DNA of 64,000 nt from Hyphomicrobiales bacterium. GTDB taxonomy: Bacteria > Pseudomonadota > Alphaproteobacteria > Rhizobiales > Rhizobiaceae. The position numbers and the translations under genes were made by a program. Below are positions 56,475 to 64,000 of this stretch, one piece after another (positions within the stretch are counted from its first letter, which is position 1; each line of letters begins with the position of its first letter). The stretch lies in the NCBI GenBank assembly GCA_900471925.1, contig UCGV01000001.1, positions 409,648-473,647 of the forward strand. Direction: 5' to 3'. The notes below the pieces were generated by a model. The model saw only the letters and a list, made by a program, of their open reading frames with translations. It was not told the DNA's origin and did no database searches.

Positions 56475-58511
56475 TCAATCCTGCTCGATCGGCCTCGGTA
56501 CCGCAGCCGGTGAGCCCTGCCTTCCAAGCCGGTCGGCGACCAGCATCGATAGCATCATTTCCACCAGGCCATTGGTGGCGCCTTTTTCGCCACCGACCTG
56601 GATCTGCGGCACGAGCGGCAGCCTGCCGTTTTCGATCGCCTCGGCAAAGCGCATGAGGACCTGCGAGTTGAGCTGATAGTCCGGTCCGCCGAAGGCCGCG
56701 ACTTTCTTCTCGGTGGCCTCGGCTTCTGCCAGACCGATGGCGCGCACCTTCTGGGCATCTGCAAGACCGGTTGCCTTGATGCGTTCGGCATCGGCAAGAG
56801 CGACGGCCTTGATCCGGTCGGCTTCGCCGAGGCCTGCAAGGCGCACCTTCTCGGCCTCCGCTTTGGCCGTAACCTGAATGGTTTCCGCCTGCTGGCGGGT
56901 ACGAGCGAGCTGCGCCTTGCCTTCGTTCTCGCTGATCTCGATGGTGAGTGCCGATGTCGTGATTTTGGCCTGCTGTTCGGCGAGCGCTTCCTTTTCACGC
57001 AATGTGCGCTCCTGGATCGCAGCCGCCTCTTGCAATTTATAGGTCTCGACCTTTTCCACGGCGATCTGGCGCTCGCGCAGCTGAATCAGGATCTGCTCTA
57101 TGCTGTTCTGGCCATTGCTGGCGCGGGGCGTGCCGATCAGCACCTCCTGCAGTTCGAGGCTGTAGGAGCCGAACTTCTCACGCATTTCCTCGCCGGATTT
57201 GCGTTGGATTTCGCTGCGCTCCTGCAGCAGTTCGATCAAGGTCTTGGTCTGGGCGATATTCTTGAAATAGGCTGAGACCATCGGGTCGAGCGTCTGTTCG
57301 ACAAGACGTTTGATATCTCCGAAACGCTGCACGACGAGGGGCGCCTTCATATAGTCGATATGCACGACGACCGAGAGCGGCAGCACCGGTTCGAACGCAT
57401 CCTTGGTGATCAGCGACACTTCCGAAAGGTTCTCGTCCAGCCTGTGTTCGCCGAACTGTTCTTTGGTCCATTTGAGCACGAAGTTGGTGGTCGGCACGAT
57501 GACGATATTGCCAGCAAAGGTGTTGAAGGCATATTTGCCCGGCAGAAGCGGCGTCGACCAGACACCGCGTGCGCCGGTTTCGACGAGCTCGCCGTGGCGA
57601 TAGGATTGGCCCGAGATATCCGCACCCCGACGGCCGGTATAAGAGACGACGACGCCCACGGTGCCGACGTCGATGATCGTCTTCTCGACCAGTTCGACCG
57701 TTGCGAAGATACGGTTGAGGAAATAGCTGCCGTCGGCAAGCACCTGCAATTGCCGTCCGCGATAACCGCCGGCATTGAGAAACTTCTCTGGATCCTGGAA
57801 ATTGTTGTGGAAGTTCGGATCCTTGGGGTTGTTTGCAACGGTCGGGGCAATGATCTCGCCATCCGGCAGCGCCGGACCGTCATGGATGGTGACGATGCCA
57901 ATCAGGTCCTCGGCATCATGGATTACGACGGGCGCGAAGCCATCCCGCTCAGTGATCGAAGTCGACATGTCGGCAAATAGTCTTTGTTCCGAAGCATTCA
58001 GGTTGACGGCATAGGTCGACTGGGCTGTCAGCACGATGAACTGCGCGAGATTGATGGCATAAGTGCCTTCGCGCAGGATCTTGCGCTGCGGCCCTTTCTG
58101 GCCGCCTTTCGTGAGAAAGCCGCGCACGTCCTGGAAATCATCGGCATCTACATTCGAGGCAAGCGTCTGGGTCGGCGGCAACGGTTCGCCATCGCGAGCG
58201 AAGACATAACCGATCTGTCCTTGTGGAATGGTCACGAGATTGGCGCGATGCATCGAATACTGGAATGGCATGAAGAAATGCAGACCGCCGCGCACGACCT
58301 CCGGCTGGAAGCCAGCCTCTCCATAGAGCGCAATGAAGCCGTTCTCGACGGAGCCGCGAAAACTCCACAGTTTTTCGAGAATGCCGAGCCTGTCGTTTGG
58401 GATATAGCGGACGACACCGCTCCATCGGAACAGGGCTGCCACCACGAGGAGCAGGACGGCGATTTCGATTGCTTTCCATCCCGCCGGACTAAGATATTGC
58501 AGGGTTTCCAT
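56475..58511 (-). CDS. SPFH/flotillin-like membrane protein
   Basis: A 678-residue protein with an N-terminal membrane segment (IEIAVLLLVVAALF, about residues 15-30), an SPFH/band-7 region split by insertions (PNDRLGILEKLWS; TVGVVVSYTGRRG; PLSVVVHIDYMKAPLV), and a long Ala/Glu-rich helix (about 470-610). In that helix an 11-residue pattern repeats (GLGEADRIKAV, ALADAERIKAT, GLADAQKVRAI, GLAEAEATEKK), as in flotillins, which assemble into large membrane rings. Start ATG at 58511 after GAGAGAAAAG. It has its own terminator; no NfeD-type protease partner lies next to it. Role in membrane microdomains is inferred. Confidence 0.87.
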   Translation of the reverse strand: METLQYLSPAGWKAIEIAVLLLVVAALFRWSGVVRYIPNDRLGILEKLWSFRGSVENGFIALYGEAGFQPEVVRGGLHFFMPFQYSMHRANLVTIPQGQIGYVFARDGEPLPPTQTLASNVDADDFQDVRGFLTKGGQKGPQRKILREGTYAINLAQFIVLTAQSTYAVNLNASEQRLFADMSTSITERDGFAPVVIHDAEDLIGIVTIHDGPALPDGEIIAPTVANNPKDPNFHNNFQDPEKFLNAGGYRGRQLQVLADGSYFLNRIFATVELVEKTIIDVGTVGVVVSYTGRRGADISGQSYRHGELVETGARGVWSTPLLPGKYAFNTFAGNIVIVPTTNFVLKWTKEQFGEHRLDENLSEVSLITKDAFEPVLPLSVVVHIDYMKAPLVVQRFGDIKRLVEQTLDPMVSAYFKNIAQTKTLIELLQERSEIQRKSGEEMREKFGSYSLELQEVLIGTPRASNGQNSIEQILIQLRERQIAVEKVETYKLQEAAAIQERTLREKEALAEQQAKITTSALTIEISENEGKAQLARTRQQAETIQVTAKAEAEKVRLAGLGEADRIKAVALADAERIKATGLADAQKVRAIGLAEAEATEKKVAAFGGPDYQLNSQVLMRFAEAIENGRLPLVPQIQVGGEKGATNGLVEMMLSMLVADRLGRQGSPAAVPRPIEQD

Positions 58512-59037
58512 CTTTTCTCTCGTATGGGCGTCCGGGTTCGTCCACCTGACGGCCGCCCGGTTGATTGCTGGTTGATAAGACGGGGAGGAGCGCGCCTATT
58601 CGCCCGACGCACTGTGAACGTGTCGAACGCTTGGGCTGCTCGTTGTCTGGGAAAATGACCACACGTCCGGAGTCCCCACTAAGGGCGGCGTGATCGTGAG
58701 TGATCTCACATCGGTGTTGCCTTGATAGACGTAACGTTTAAGCACGTAGGAACGACGCCTGCAGGTTTAAAGACGTCCAGCGCGGAAATTGGGTAAGTAT
58801 TTCCAGCGATTTCGCTATTTCGAGCATTCAATTCTGCTGAATTGTACATGGGCGATGGCGATGAACTAACTTCTAAACCAGATGACGATCACGTCGAGTT
58901 TGACGAAGTCCCAAGACGGCAAGGAAATCGGTTATGGTCTGTAGAAGCACGAGTGATGGGCGCCATGAAAATTCCTGATTTGATCGCGCCGGCTTTCTGG
59001 CGTGGAATGAGCCCATTCCGATCGCGAAAGGATGGCC
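58512..59037. other. 526-base divergent region between SPFH and GST genes
   Basis: No convincing gene. It should carry the promoters for both divergent genes. Small inverted repeats are visible (CAATTC-4-GAATTG near 58830, and GTGAG-4-CTCAC near 58698). A frame from 58842 runs into the GST gene in another phase; it has no ribosome site and I reject it. Nothing else recognised. Confidence 0.4.
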
Positions 59038-59727
59038 ATGACCAGAATTCTCTATTCCCTGTGCGGCGCTGGCGAAGGGCTCTTCTTCTCGCCCCATTGC
59101 TGGAAGGCCGTGATGGCACTTGCCCATAAGGGGCTCGATTTCGACGAGGTGCCGACGACCTATGGCCGCATCGCCGATATCGGCGGGGGCTTTTCCAAGA
59201 CCGTGCCGGTCCTTGACGATAACGGCCGGCTGGTTTCCGACAGTTTCGCGATTGCCGTCTATCTGGAAGAAACTTATCCGGACCGCCCGTCGCTTTTCGG
59301 TGGCGAGGGAGGCAAGGCGCTGTCGCGCATGGTCGAAGGCTATTCGCAGATGATCATCCATCCCGCGATCATGCGCATGGCGTTGCTCGACATTCATTCG
59401 ATCCTGGATGAAGGCGACAAGGACTATTTCCGCGCCAGCCGTGAGAAGCATCTCGGCAAGTCGCTGGAAGAATTCGCCGCCGGCCGCGAGGCGGAGAAAG
59501 TGGCTTTTGCCGCCAAGCTGGAGCCGATGCGCCATATGCTGAAGTTCCAGCCCTTCATCGGCGGTGAGAGCCCGCTCTTTGCCGACTACATTGTCTTCGG
59601 TGCTTTGCAATGGCTGCGCGTTGCCGCCGGGCTAGCGATGCTGCCCCCTCAAGATCCCGTCATGGCATGGTTCGAACGCTGCCTCGATCTTCATGAGAGC
59701 CGGGGCTGCACTGTGACAGCGGCGTGA
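59038..59727 (+). CDS. glutathione S-transferase family protein
   Basis: A 229-residue GST: N-terminal thioredoxin-like domain ([27 protein letters not shown]; cis-Pro in [10 protein letters not shown]; the glutathione-contact [14 protein letters not shown]) and a C-terminal helical domain. The pattern is close to the beta-etherase/maleylacetoacetate-isomerase-like GSTs of proteobacteria. I choose ATG 59038, five bases after AAAGGA, over the ATG at 59032. Substrate unknown. Single gene before ndk. Confidence 0.87.
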   Translation: MTRILYSLCGAGEGLFFSPHCWKAVMALAHKGLDFDEVPTTYGRIADIGGGFSKTVPVLDDNGRLVSDSFAIAVYLEETYPDRPSLFGGEGGKALSRMVEGYSQMIIHPAIMRMALLDIHSILDEGDKDYFRASREKHLGKSLEEFAAGREAEKVAFAAKLEPMRHMLKFQPFIGGESPLFADYIVFGALQWLRVAAGLAMLPPQDPVMAWFERCLDLHESRGCTVTAA

Positions 59728-59809
59728 AATTGCCATAGACCCCTTGTTTTCGGGCTTTGAGGCGGGTAAACACCGCCCACTTTTCCCAATGAGTATGAGG
59801 ATCCGAATT

Positions 59810-60232
59810 ATGGCGATTGAACGCACCTTCTCGATGATCAAGCCGGACGCAACGAAGCGCAACCTGACGGGCGCTATCACCAAGATGCTCGAAGACGCCG
59901 GCCTGCGCGTCGTCGCCTCCAAGCGCGTCTGGATGAGCAAGCGCGAAGCCGAAGGCTTCTACGCTGTTCACAAGGAGCGTCCTTTCTTCGGCGAACTCGT
60001 TGACGGTATGACCTCTGGCCCGACCATCGTTCAGGTTCTGGAAGGCGAAGGCGCCATCCTGAAGAACCGCGAAATCATGGGCGCAACTAACCCGGCAAAT
60101 GCTGACGAAGGCACGATCCGTAAGGTTCATGCGCTCTCGATCGGCGAAAACTCGGTTCATGGTTCCGATGCTCCGGAAACGGCTGCCCAGGAAATCAAGT
60201 ACTGGTTCTCCGACACCGAAATCGTCGGCTGA
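59810..60232 (+). CDS. ndk: nucleoside diphosphate kinase
   Basis: A 140-residue kinase that balances nucleoside triphosphates. It has the KPD N-terminus ([14 protein letters not shown]) and the active-site His in SENSVHGSD-type [12 protein letters not shown] (His about 117). ATG at 59810 follows GAGGATC; earlier in-frame ATGs at 59744, 59789 and 59795 are outside the conserved protein. A strong terminator follows. Confidence 0.97.
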   Translation: MAIERTFSMIKPDATKRNLTGAITKMLEDAGLRVVASKRVWMSKREAEGFYAVHKERPFFGELVDGMTSGPTIVQVLEGEGAILKNREIMGATNPANADEGTIRKVHALSIGENSVHGSDAPETAAQEIKYWFSDTEIVG

Positions 60233-60244
60233 TTCAGCCGCAGA

Positions 60245-60261
60245 GCATTCCTGCGGAATGC
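60245..60261. repeat. small perfect hairpin after ndk
   Basis: GCATTCC and its complement with a 3-base loop, between the ndk stop and its terminator. Possibly an RNA 3'-end stabiliser; role unknown. Confidence 0.4.
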
Positions 60262-60277
60262 ATTGAATTGACTCATG

Positions 60278-60304
60278 AAAGCCGGGCCCGACCCGGCTTT
60301 TTTC
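60278..60304 (+). terminator. intrinsic terminator after ndk
   Basis: Nine-base arms AAAGCCGGG (60278-60286) and its complement (60292-60300) with a 5-base loop, followed by a run of T. The mirror-image run of A also lets it serve the convergent lipoprotein gene, whose stop is at 60307. Confidence 0.9.
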
Positions 60305-60306
60305 AT

Positions 60307-60813
60307 TCAAGCCGGGCACTTGTCGGTGTTGGAAAAATCCGTCGTCCCGTCCGGCTTGAAAACCTCCGGGTTCTTCTCGTATCCGGCACCGAGTACCAGC
60401 GGTTTGCTCGGAAGCACCGTTTGGTCGAGATCGGATTTGAACTGCGCCTTCAGTTCCTGCAGCAGCGTTCCACCCTTGTCGACCAGTTTGACGGTGACGG
60501 CATAGGACCGGTCCTTGCGTACGCAATGCAGGTTCTCGCTCTGAACCGAGATCTTGTCGTCCATCGGAAATACCTTCTGGTTCAGCACCAGCGGCGCACC
60601 GCCCTGCGGGTTTTCGAATTCGGCAATGATGGTCGATCCCTCGGGAATGGGTGCCGTCTTTTTCAATGTCAGCAGGTAGGTGGCGCTGGCGACGCGATAG
60701 TTGAAGATGAAGAGATGGCCGGTCACCTCGAGCATGCTGTCGGCCTGGCGCTGGCAGGCGGAAAGCGCAAGCCCCGCTGCCGCAAGTGCCATGATGATTG
60801 AACGCCGCTTCAT
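60307..60813 (-). CDS. putative lipoprotein of unknown function
   Basis: A 168-residue protein with a lipoprotein signal (MKRRSIIMALAAAGLALSAC, Cys 20 in LSAC). The mature domain (about 140 residues) is beta-rich by pattern (VTGHLFIFNYRVASATYLLTL; STIIAEFENPQGGAPLVL) and holds two further Cys (ENLHCVRKD and the terminal DKCPA) that could form a disulfide. The ATG at 60813 overlaps the CGNR stop (ATGA) and has GGAGGAGA four bases upstream. It is thus co-expressed with the regulator. Family not recognised. Confidence 0.75.
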   Translation of the reverse strand: MKRRSIIMALAAAGLALSACQRQADSMLEVTGHLFIFNYRVASATYLLTLKKTAPIPEGSTIIAEFENPQGGAPLVLNQKVFPMDDKISVQSENLHCVRKDRSYAVTVKLVDKGGTLLQELKAQFKSDLDQTVLPSKPLVLGAGYEKNPEVFKPDGTTDFSNTDKCPA

Positions 60814-61355
60814 GGCGTCTCCTCCTTTTTCCTCCGGTAATGCCTGATAGCCTTGGCGCGGTTGCCGCAGACGGCCATGTCGCACCAGGCCCGGCTCTTG
60901 TTCTTGCTGCGGTCGATGAACAGCCAGCCGCAATTGCCGCAGATTTTCATCCGCTCCGGATCGGGCATGGCGATCAACCGCAGAACCGAATGCGCGGTCG
61001 CCGCATCCAGACCTTTTTCCGCAGCACCTCGCAGCGTGCGCGACAGCGCCTCCAGAAGCTCTGCAAGCAGCCCGTCGTCATTTCCCTCGATGATGCGGTG
61101 GCGGAAATAGCGATCCGTCGCTTCGCGTAACGCGATGAAGTTCGCTCTATTTTGCGCCTCAACTGGAGCCATGTCGCCGAAAAGCGCTCGCTCGGCGCAG
61201 AATTCCTTCGCCGCTTCGGGAAAAAGCTCCATCTGCCCTTCTACTTCGAAGCGGTCGATGCGGCGTGCAGTGTCGTGGCGTAGAATGACGCTGTTGGCGA
61301 CATCCAGCGCCAGCGCGCCGCCGGAAAAGCGATGTGGGGTCCAGGAAAAGCTCAT
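60810..61355 (-). CDS. CGNR zinc-finger regulator (ABATE domain)
   Basis: A 181-residue protein with an N-terminal ABATE-type domain (residues about 10-115, ALDVANSVILRHDT) and a C-terminal CGNR zinc finger (CGNCGWLFIDRSKNKSRAWC followed by CGNRAKAIRHYRR). Such proteins are predicted stress- or metabolite-responsive transcription factors. The start ATG at 61355 follows no strong ribosome site; two in-frame codons earlier ATG options exist at 61379. It is coupled to the downstream lipoprotein gene and divergent from the LivH-like permease, with a 30-base palindrome between. Confidence 0.85.
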   Translation of the reverse strand: MSFSWTPHRFSGGALALDVANSVILRHDTARRIDRFEVEGQMELFPEAAKEFCAERALFGDMAPVEAQNRANFIALREATDRYFRHRIIEGNDDGLLAELLEALSRTLRGAAEKGLDAATAHSVLRLIAMPDPERMKICGNCGWLFIDRSKNKSRAWCDMAVCGNRAKAIRHYRRKKEETP

Positions 61356-61363
61356 GGCAAAAT

Positions 61364-61393
61364 ATAACTGGTAAAACACATTTTGCCAGTTAT
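61364..61393. promoter_or_regulatory. 30-base palindrome, candidate CGNR operator
   Basis: ATAACTGG (61364-61371) mirrors CCAGTTAT (61386-61393); the inner AAAA and TTTT extend the match to 13 bases per arm with a single mismatch around a CACA centre. It lies nine bases before the CGNR start and 28 before the permease start, overlapping likely promoters of both (for example TATATT on the minus strand). Confidence 0.65.
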
Positions 61394-61421
61394 TATTTTA
61401 AGGTGATCTGGAGTTTCGGGA

Positions 61422-62318
61422 ATGGCCTATCTTCTGCAGCAACTGGCGAATGCGGTGCCGTTGGCCGCCCTCTACGCCACGCTTGCCTTCGGCTATTCGA
61501 TCGCTTTCGGTGTCACCAAGCGCGCTGACATCACTTATGGGGCAATCATCGCCTTTGCCGGTCAGATCCTGCTGCTCTTCACGGACATGGCTTATAACCG
61601 CCTCTGGCTCGTGTTGCCGGCGGCGATAGCGATTGGCGTCTGCGCCTCCCTCATCTATTCGGTCGGGGCAGGGGTTTGGATCGGCCGCTCCATCATGCAG
61701 CCTCTTGTCCGCAAATCGCCGAACACGGTCATGGTCGCAGCCCTTGGCATGATGATCGTGCTGATGGAGACGGCGCGTCTTGCCGCCAATACCCGCGCCA
61801 TCTGGCTGCCGCCGCTGTTGAACGAGAATGTCGTCTTCTGGAGCGACGGCGCATTCACGGTGACGCTCACCTATATCCAGCTTCTGAACACAGTGCTGAT
61901 GTGTGCAATCGTCGCGATCGGCGCCCTGATCCTGAAATGCACGGCCTGGGGGCGCCTCTGGCGCGCCGTCATCGACGATCCCCTGGCTGCCGAGCTCTGC
62001 GGCACCAGCGCCAGCCGCGTCTTCCTGGTGTCCTATGCGGTAGCCGCCCTCGTTGCCACATGTTGCGGCATCCTTGCGACCGTCTATTATGGATCGATGG
62101 ACTTCGGCGCGGGGCTGATGTTCGGCCTCAAGGTGCTGATGATTGCTGCCGTCGGCGGCTATTCCGATCCGCTACGCTCCGCGGGTGGTGCCGCCGGCCT
62201 TGCCGTCGTCGAGACGCTCTGGGGGGCTTACGGTTCATTCATCTGGCGCGATCTCGCCATCTTCTCGCTGCTGGTATTTCTGCTGGTGATGAGCAGGCGT
62301 GAGCGCGTCGTGCTCTGA
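61422..62318 (+). CDS. LivH-like branched-chain amino acid ABC permease, orphan
   Basis: A 298-residue inner-membrane permease of the BPD_transp_2/LivH family, with about eight helices (LANAVPLAALYATLAFGYSIAFG; VTKRADITYGAIIAFAGQ; GLMFGLKVLMIAAVGGYSDPL). LivH normally works with LivM, two ATPases and a binding protein; none of them is adjacent here. It could join subunits encoded elsewhere or have a separate role. Divergent from the CGNR regulator and abuts moaE with no base between the two stop codons. ATG at 61422. Confidence 0.85.
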   Translation: MAYLLQQLANAVPLAALYATLAFGYSIAFGVTKRADITYGAIIAFAGQILLLFTDMAYNRLWLVLPAAIAIGVCASLIYSVGAGVWIGRSIMQPLVRKSPNTVMVAALGMMIVLMETARLAANTRAIWLPPLLNENVVFWSDGAFTVTLTYIQLLNTVLMCAIVAIGALILKCTAWGRLWRAVIDDPLAAELCGTSASRVFLVSYAVAALVATCCGILATVYYGSMDFGAGLMFGLKVLMIAAVGGYSDPLRSAGGAAGLAVVETLWGAYGSFIWRDLAIFSLLVFLLVMSRRERVVL

Positions 62319-62780
62319 TCATTTCCATTTGTCGCGGGCGGTATCATCGGCGTCCCTTGCTGCGATCCAGTCGCCGGCATGTCCGTCCTTCCCATGCTCC
62401 TTCTTCCAGAAGGGAGCTGATGTCTTCAGGAAATCCATGACGAAATTGGCGCCGTCGAAGGCCGCCTGCCGGTGCGGTGCGGCGGCAATGACCAGCACGA
62501 TATTCTCGCCGGCGGCAATCTTGCCGTAGCGGTGAATGGCGGTCAGCCCGATGAGCCCGAACCGTTCGATCGCAAGTTCGCCAATGCGCGCCATCTCTGC
62601 TTCGGCCATGCCGGGATAATGTTCGAGTTCGAGTGCGGAAAGTGTGCCGCCCTCGTCGCGGCAGAGGCCGGAGAAGGTGACGACCGCGCCGATGCCGGGC
62701 TTGCCCTTGGAGAGCCGATCGACCTCGGCCTGAAGGTCAAAATCCTCGTGCTGGACGCTGATCGTAGGGCTGACAGTCAT
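62319..62780 (-). CDS. moaE: molybdopterin synthase catalytic subunit
   Basis: The 153-residue MoaE inserts sulfur from MoaD into cyclic pyranopterin monophosphate to give molybdopterin. The GAVVTFSGLCRDE and LELEHYPGMAEAEM blocks, HRYGKIAAGENIV and the catalytic Lys region FLKTSAPFWKKE are present. ATG at 62780, 34 bases after moaD on the same strand. Stops directly against the permease stop. Confidence 0.96.
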   Translation of the reverse strand: MTVSPTISVQHEDFDLQAEVDRLSKGKPGIGAVVTFSGLCRDEGGTLSALELEHYPGMAEAEMARIGELAIERFGLIGLTAIHRYGKIAAGENIVLVIAAAPHRQAAFDGANFVMDFLKTSAPFWKKEHGKDGHAGDWIAARDADDTARDKWK

Positions 62781-62814
62781 CGCGCACTCCTCCGCACAAT
62801 GGATCGGCTGCTTC

Positions 62815-63069
62815 TCAACCGCCCGTCATCGGCGGGAAAATGCCAATTTCCTTGGCGCCCGTGATCGGCTCGTCATGCTCGACATGCTCCTGGTCGATCG
62901 CAACCCGGATCACGTCGGGATATTGAAGGGCCATCTCATATTCTTCGCCCAGGCCCTTCAAATGATTCAGAAGATCGGCAACGCTGACGACGGAAGCGGG
63001 GAGTTCGATTTCCTCCTCTCCCTTGCCGATGCGTTCTCGTACCCAGGCGAAATAGACAAGCCGCGTCAT
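62815..63069 (-). CDS. moaD: molybdopterin synthase sulfur-carrier subunit
   Basis: An 84-residue ubiquitin-fold protein with the C-terminal Gly-Gly (FPPMTGG) that becomes a thiocarboxylate. N-terminal MTRLVYFAWVRERIG is typical. ATG at 63069 overlaps the pgsA stop (ATGA), so it is coupled to pgsA, an odd but conserved rhizobial linkage. Confidence 0.96.
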   Translation of the reverse strand: MTRLVYFAWVRERIGKGEEEIELPASVVSVADLLNHLKGLGEEYEMALQYPDVIRVAIDQEHVEHDEPITGAKEIGIFPPMTGG

Positions 63070-63656
63070 TCTTCGTCATCCACGATGTGTTTCAGTCCGG
63101 CCCGGAAATAATCATAGCCGGTATAGATCGTCAGGATTGCGGCGATCCACAGAAGTGCGATGCCGGTCCAGGTCGTGTAGGGGAAAATCACATCGCCTGC
63201 CGGGCCGGCAAGCAGGAAGGCGATTGCGACGAGCTGCAGCGTCGTCTTCCACTTGGCGATGCGCGTTACCGGCACACTGACCTTCAGCGCGGCAAGATAC
63301 TCGCGCAGGCCCGAAACCAGGATTTCACGGCAAAGGATGATGATCGCCGCCCAGAGCGACCAGCCGGCGATCGTGCCATCGGCGGCAACCAGCAGCAGGA
63401 TCGCGGAAACCAGCAGCTTGTCGGCGATCGGATCCAGCATACGGCCGATATTCGAAGTCTGGTTCCAGATGCGCGCGAGATAACCGTCGAGGAAATCGGT
63501 GATCGAGGCGATGACGAAGATCCACAGCGCCACCCAACGCGCCGTATCGCTGCTGCTCAGCCGTCCTTCGATGAAGAAGCAGACAACGATCAGCGGCACT
63601 GCGAGGATGCGGCCGTAGGTGAGGAGGTTGGGGATATTATACGCACGCGATGCCAT
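63066..63656 (-). CDS. pgsA: CDP-diacylglycerol-glycerol-3-phosphate phosphatidyltransferase
   Basis: A 196-residue membrane enzyme making phosphatidylglycerol phosphate, first step to phosphatidylglycerol and cardiolipin. The CDP-alcohol phosphotransferase signature is intact (DGYLARIWNQTSNIG, then RMLDPIADK, about residues 57-82), and about five helices are visible. ATG at 63656. Lies between uvrC and moaD on the minus strand. Confidence 0.95.
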   Translation of the reverse strand: MASRAYNIPNLLTYGRILAVPLIVVCFFIEGRLSSSDTARWVALWIFVIASITDFLDGYLARIWNQTSNIGRMLDPIADKLLVSAILLLVAADGTIAGWSLWAAIIILCREILVSGLREYLAALKVSVPVTRIAKWKTTLQLVAIAFLLAGPAGDVIFPYTTWTGIALLWIAAILTIYTGYDYFRAGLKHIVDDEE

Positions 63657-63766
63657 GAAGCGGTTCTCTTTGATAATGCGGCGGTAGATGACGGCTTTGA
63701 CCCTCGACGGTCAACATTCTTTCTGTTTTTTCGCCGCCTTTGCGTGGAATTTGCGACCGGCGCCGC

Positions 63767-64000
63767 TTATTTCGCAGCGTCGTCGTGAAAATGATTGTAG
63801 ACCTGCTTGGCGACGGTCTCGGAAATGCCCTCCACGGCCATGAGATCGGAAAGGGCAGCGCGTGACACCGCCTTGGCCGTACCGAAATGCTGCAGCAACG
63901 CCCGTTTGCGCGACGGACCGATGCCGCCGATCTCGTCGAGCGGGTTCTTGACCATCTCTTTCTTGCGCCGTGCCCGGTGCGAGCCGATTGCGAAACGGTG
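63767..64000 (-). CDS. uvrC: excinuclease ABC subunit C, C-terminal part
   Basis: The last 77 codons of UvrC, running off the right edge of the window. Residues [15 protein letters not shown] and [22 protein letters not shown] belong to the end of the nuclease domain and the helix-hairpin-helix pair that binds DNA; the tail is [12 protein letters not shown]. UvrC makes both incisions in nucleotide-excision repair. Followed after 110 bases by pgsA, the usual uvrC-pgsA order. Confidence 0.93.
   Translation of the reverse strand, partial: HRFAIGSHRARRKKEMVKNPLDEIGGIGPSRKRALLQHFGTAKAVSRAALSDLMAVEGISETVAKQVYNHFHDDAAK

Noticed and set aside
58842-59129. 95-codon plus-strand frame before and into the GST gene
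   Set aside because: No ribosome site, runs out of phase into the GST coding region, and has no recognisable pattern.

Overview
The window is a stretch of alphaproteobacterial chromosome, most likely Rhizobiaceae (Rhizobium/Agrobacterium lineage). The grounds are a G+C content near 60 percent by eye, the acidic C-terminal tail on ribosomal protein L9, the linked order uvrC-pgsA-moaD-moaE, lptF-lptG-lptD-surA-pdxA-rsmA, and fabD-fabG-acpP-fabF-mltG-yicC-gmk, and a galactose-1-dehydrogenase-like oxidoreductase of rhizobial type. The assignment rests on recalled protein resemblance and gene order; no database was searched. Coding density is high. I see no tRNA, rRNA, CRISPR array, transposase, phage gene or insertion sequence.

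Layout. 1-7000: an ArgO/LysE exporter with a 44-residue small gene converging on its stop, phospholipid synthesis (pssA-psd), an Atm1-type ABC exporter, and a large membrane-anchored LysM protein. 7000-16000: LOG-family nucleotide hydrolase, RarD permease, an atypical PIMT-like methyltransferase, then a tightly coupled minus-strand series cysS-gfa-gfa-gfa-pip followed by cimA, and an SDR. 16000-25500: purF, cvpA, radA, alr and dnaB on the minus strand, interleaved with a LysE exporter and an AraC regulator plus azlCD exporter on the plus strand. 25800-28500: rplI, a DUF2232 membrane protein, rpsR, rpsF. 28500-31000: an RTX-repeat protein and an aldo/keto reductase. 31200-37750: fatty-acid synthesis (fabD, fabG, acpP, fabF) with mltG, yicC, gmk. 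37740-45350: the envelope biogenesis series lptF-lptG-lptD-surA-pdxA-rsmA on the minus strand. 45450-53000: PAP2 phosphatase, pepA-holC, GrpB, GalDH-like enzyme, polysaccharide deacetylase lipoprotein, ABC-F ATPase. 53000-58500: a small exported protein coupled to a chemoreceptor, a degenerate GGDEF protein and a flotillin-like SPFH protein. 59000-64000: GST, ndk, lipoprotein and CGNR regulator divergent from a lone LivH-type permease, then moaE-moaD-pgsA-uvrC (uvrC cut by the window end).

Most of the window is housekeeping. The accessory points that deserve attention are: (i) a bipartite motif with identical spacing in front of both araC and azlCD; (ii) a 30-base palindrome between a CGNR regulator-lipoprotein pair and an orphan LivH-like permease; (iii) three tandem GFA-family genes coupled by 4-base overlaps between cysS and pip; (iv) a 99-residue exported protein coupled to a chemoreceptor whose sensor is buried in the membrane, next to a GGDEF protein whose signature reads DADEF; (v) short upstream frames abutting the fabD and acpP starts; (vi) a 44-residue gene missed by length cut-offs. 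I do not see a clearly new multi-gene defence or mobile system; the best candidates for undescribed biology are (ii) and (iv).
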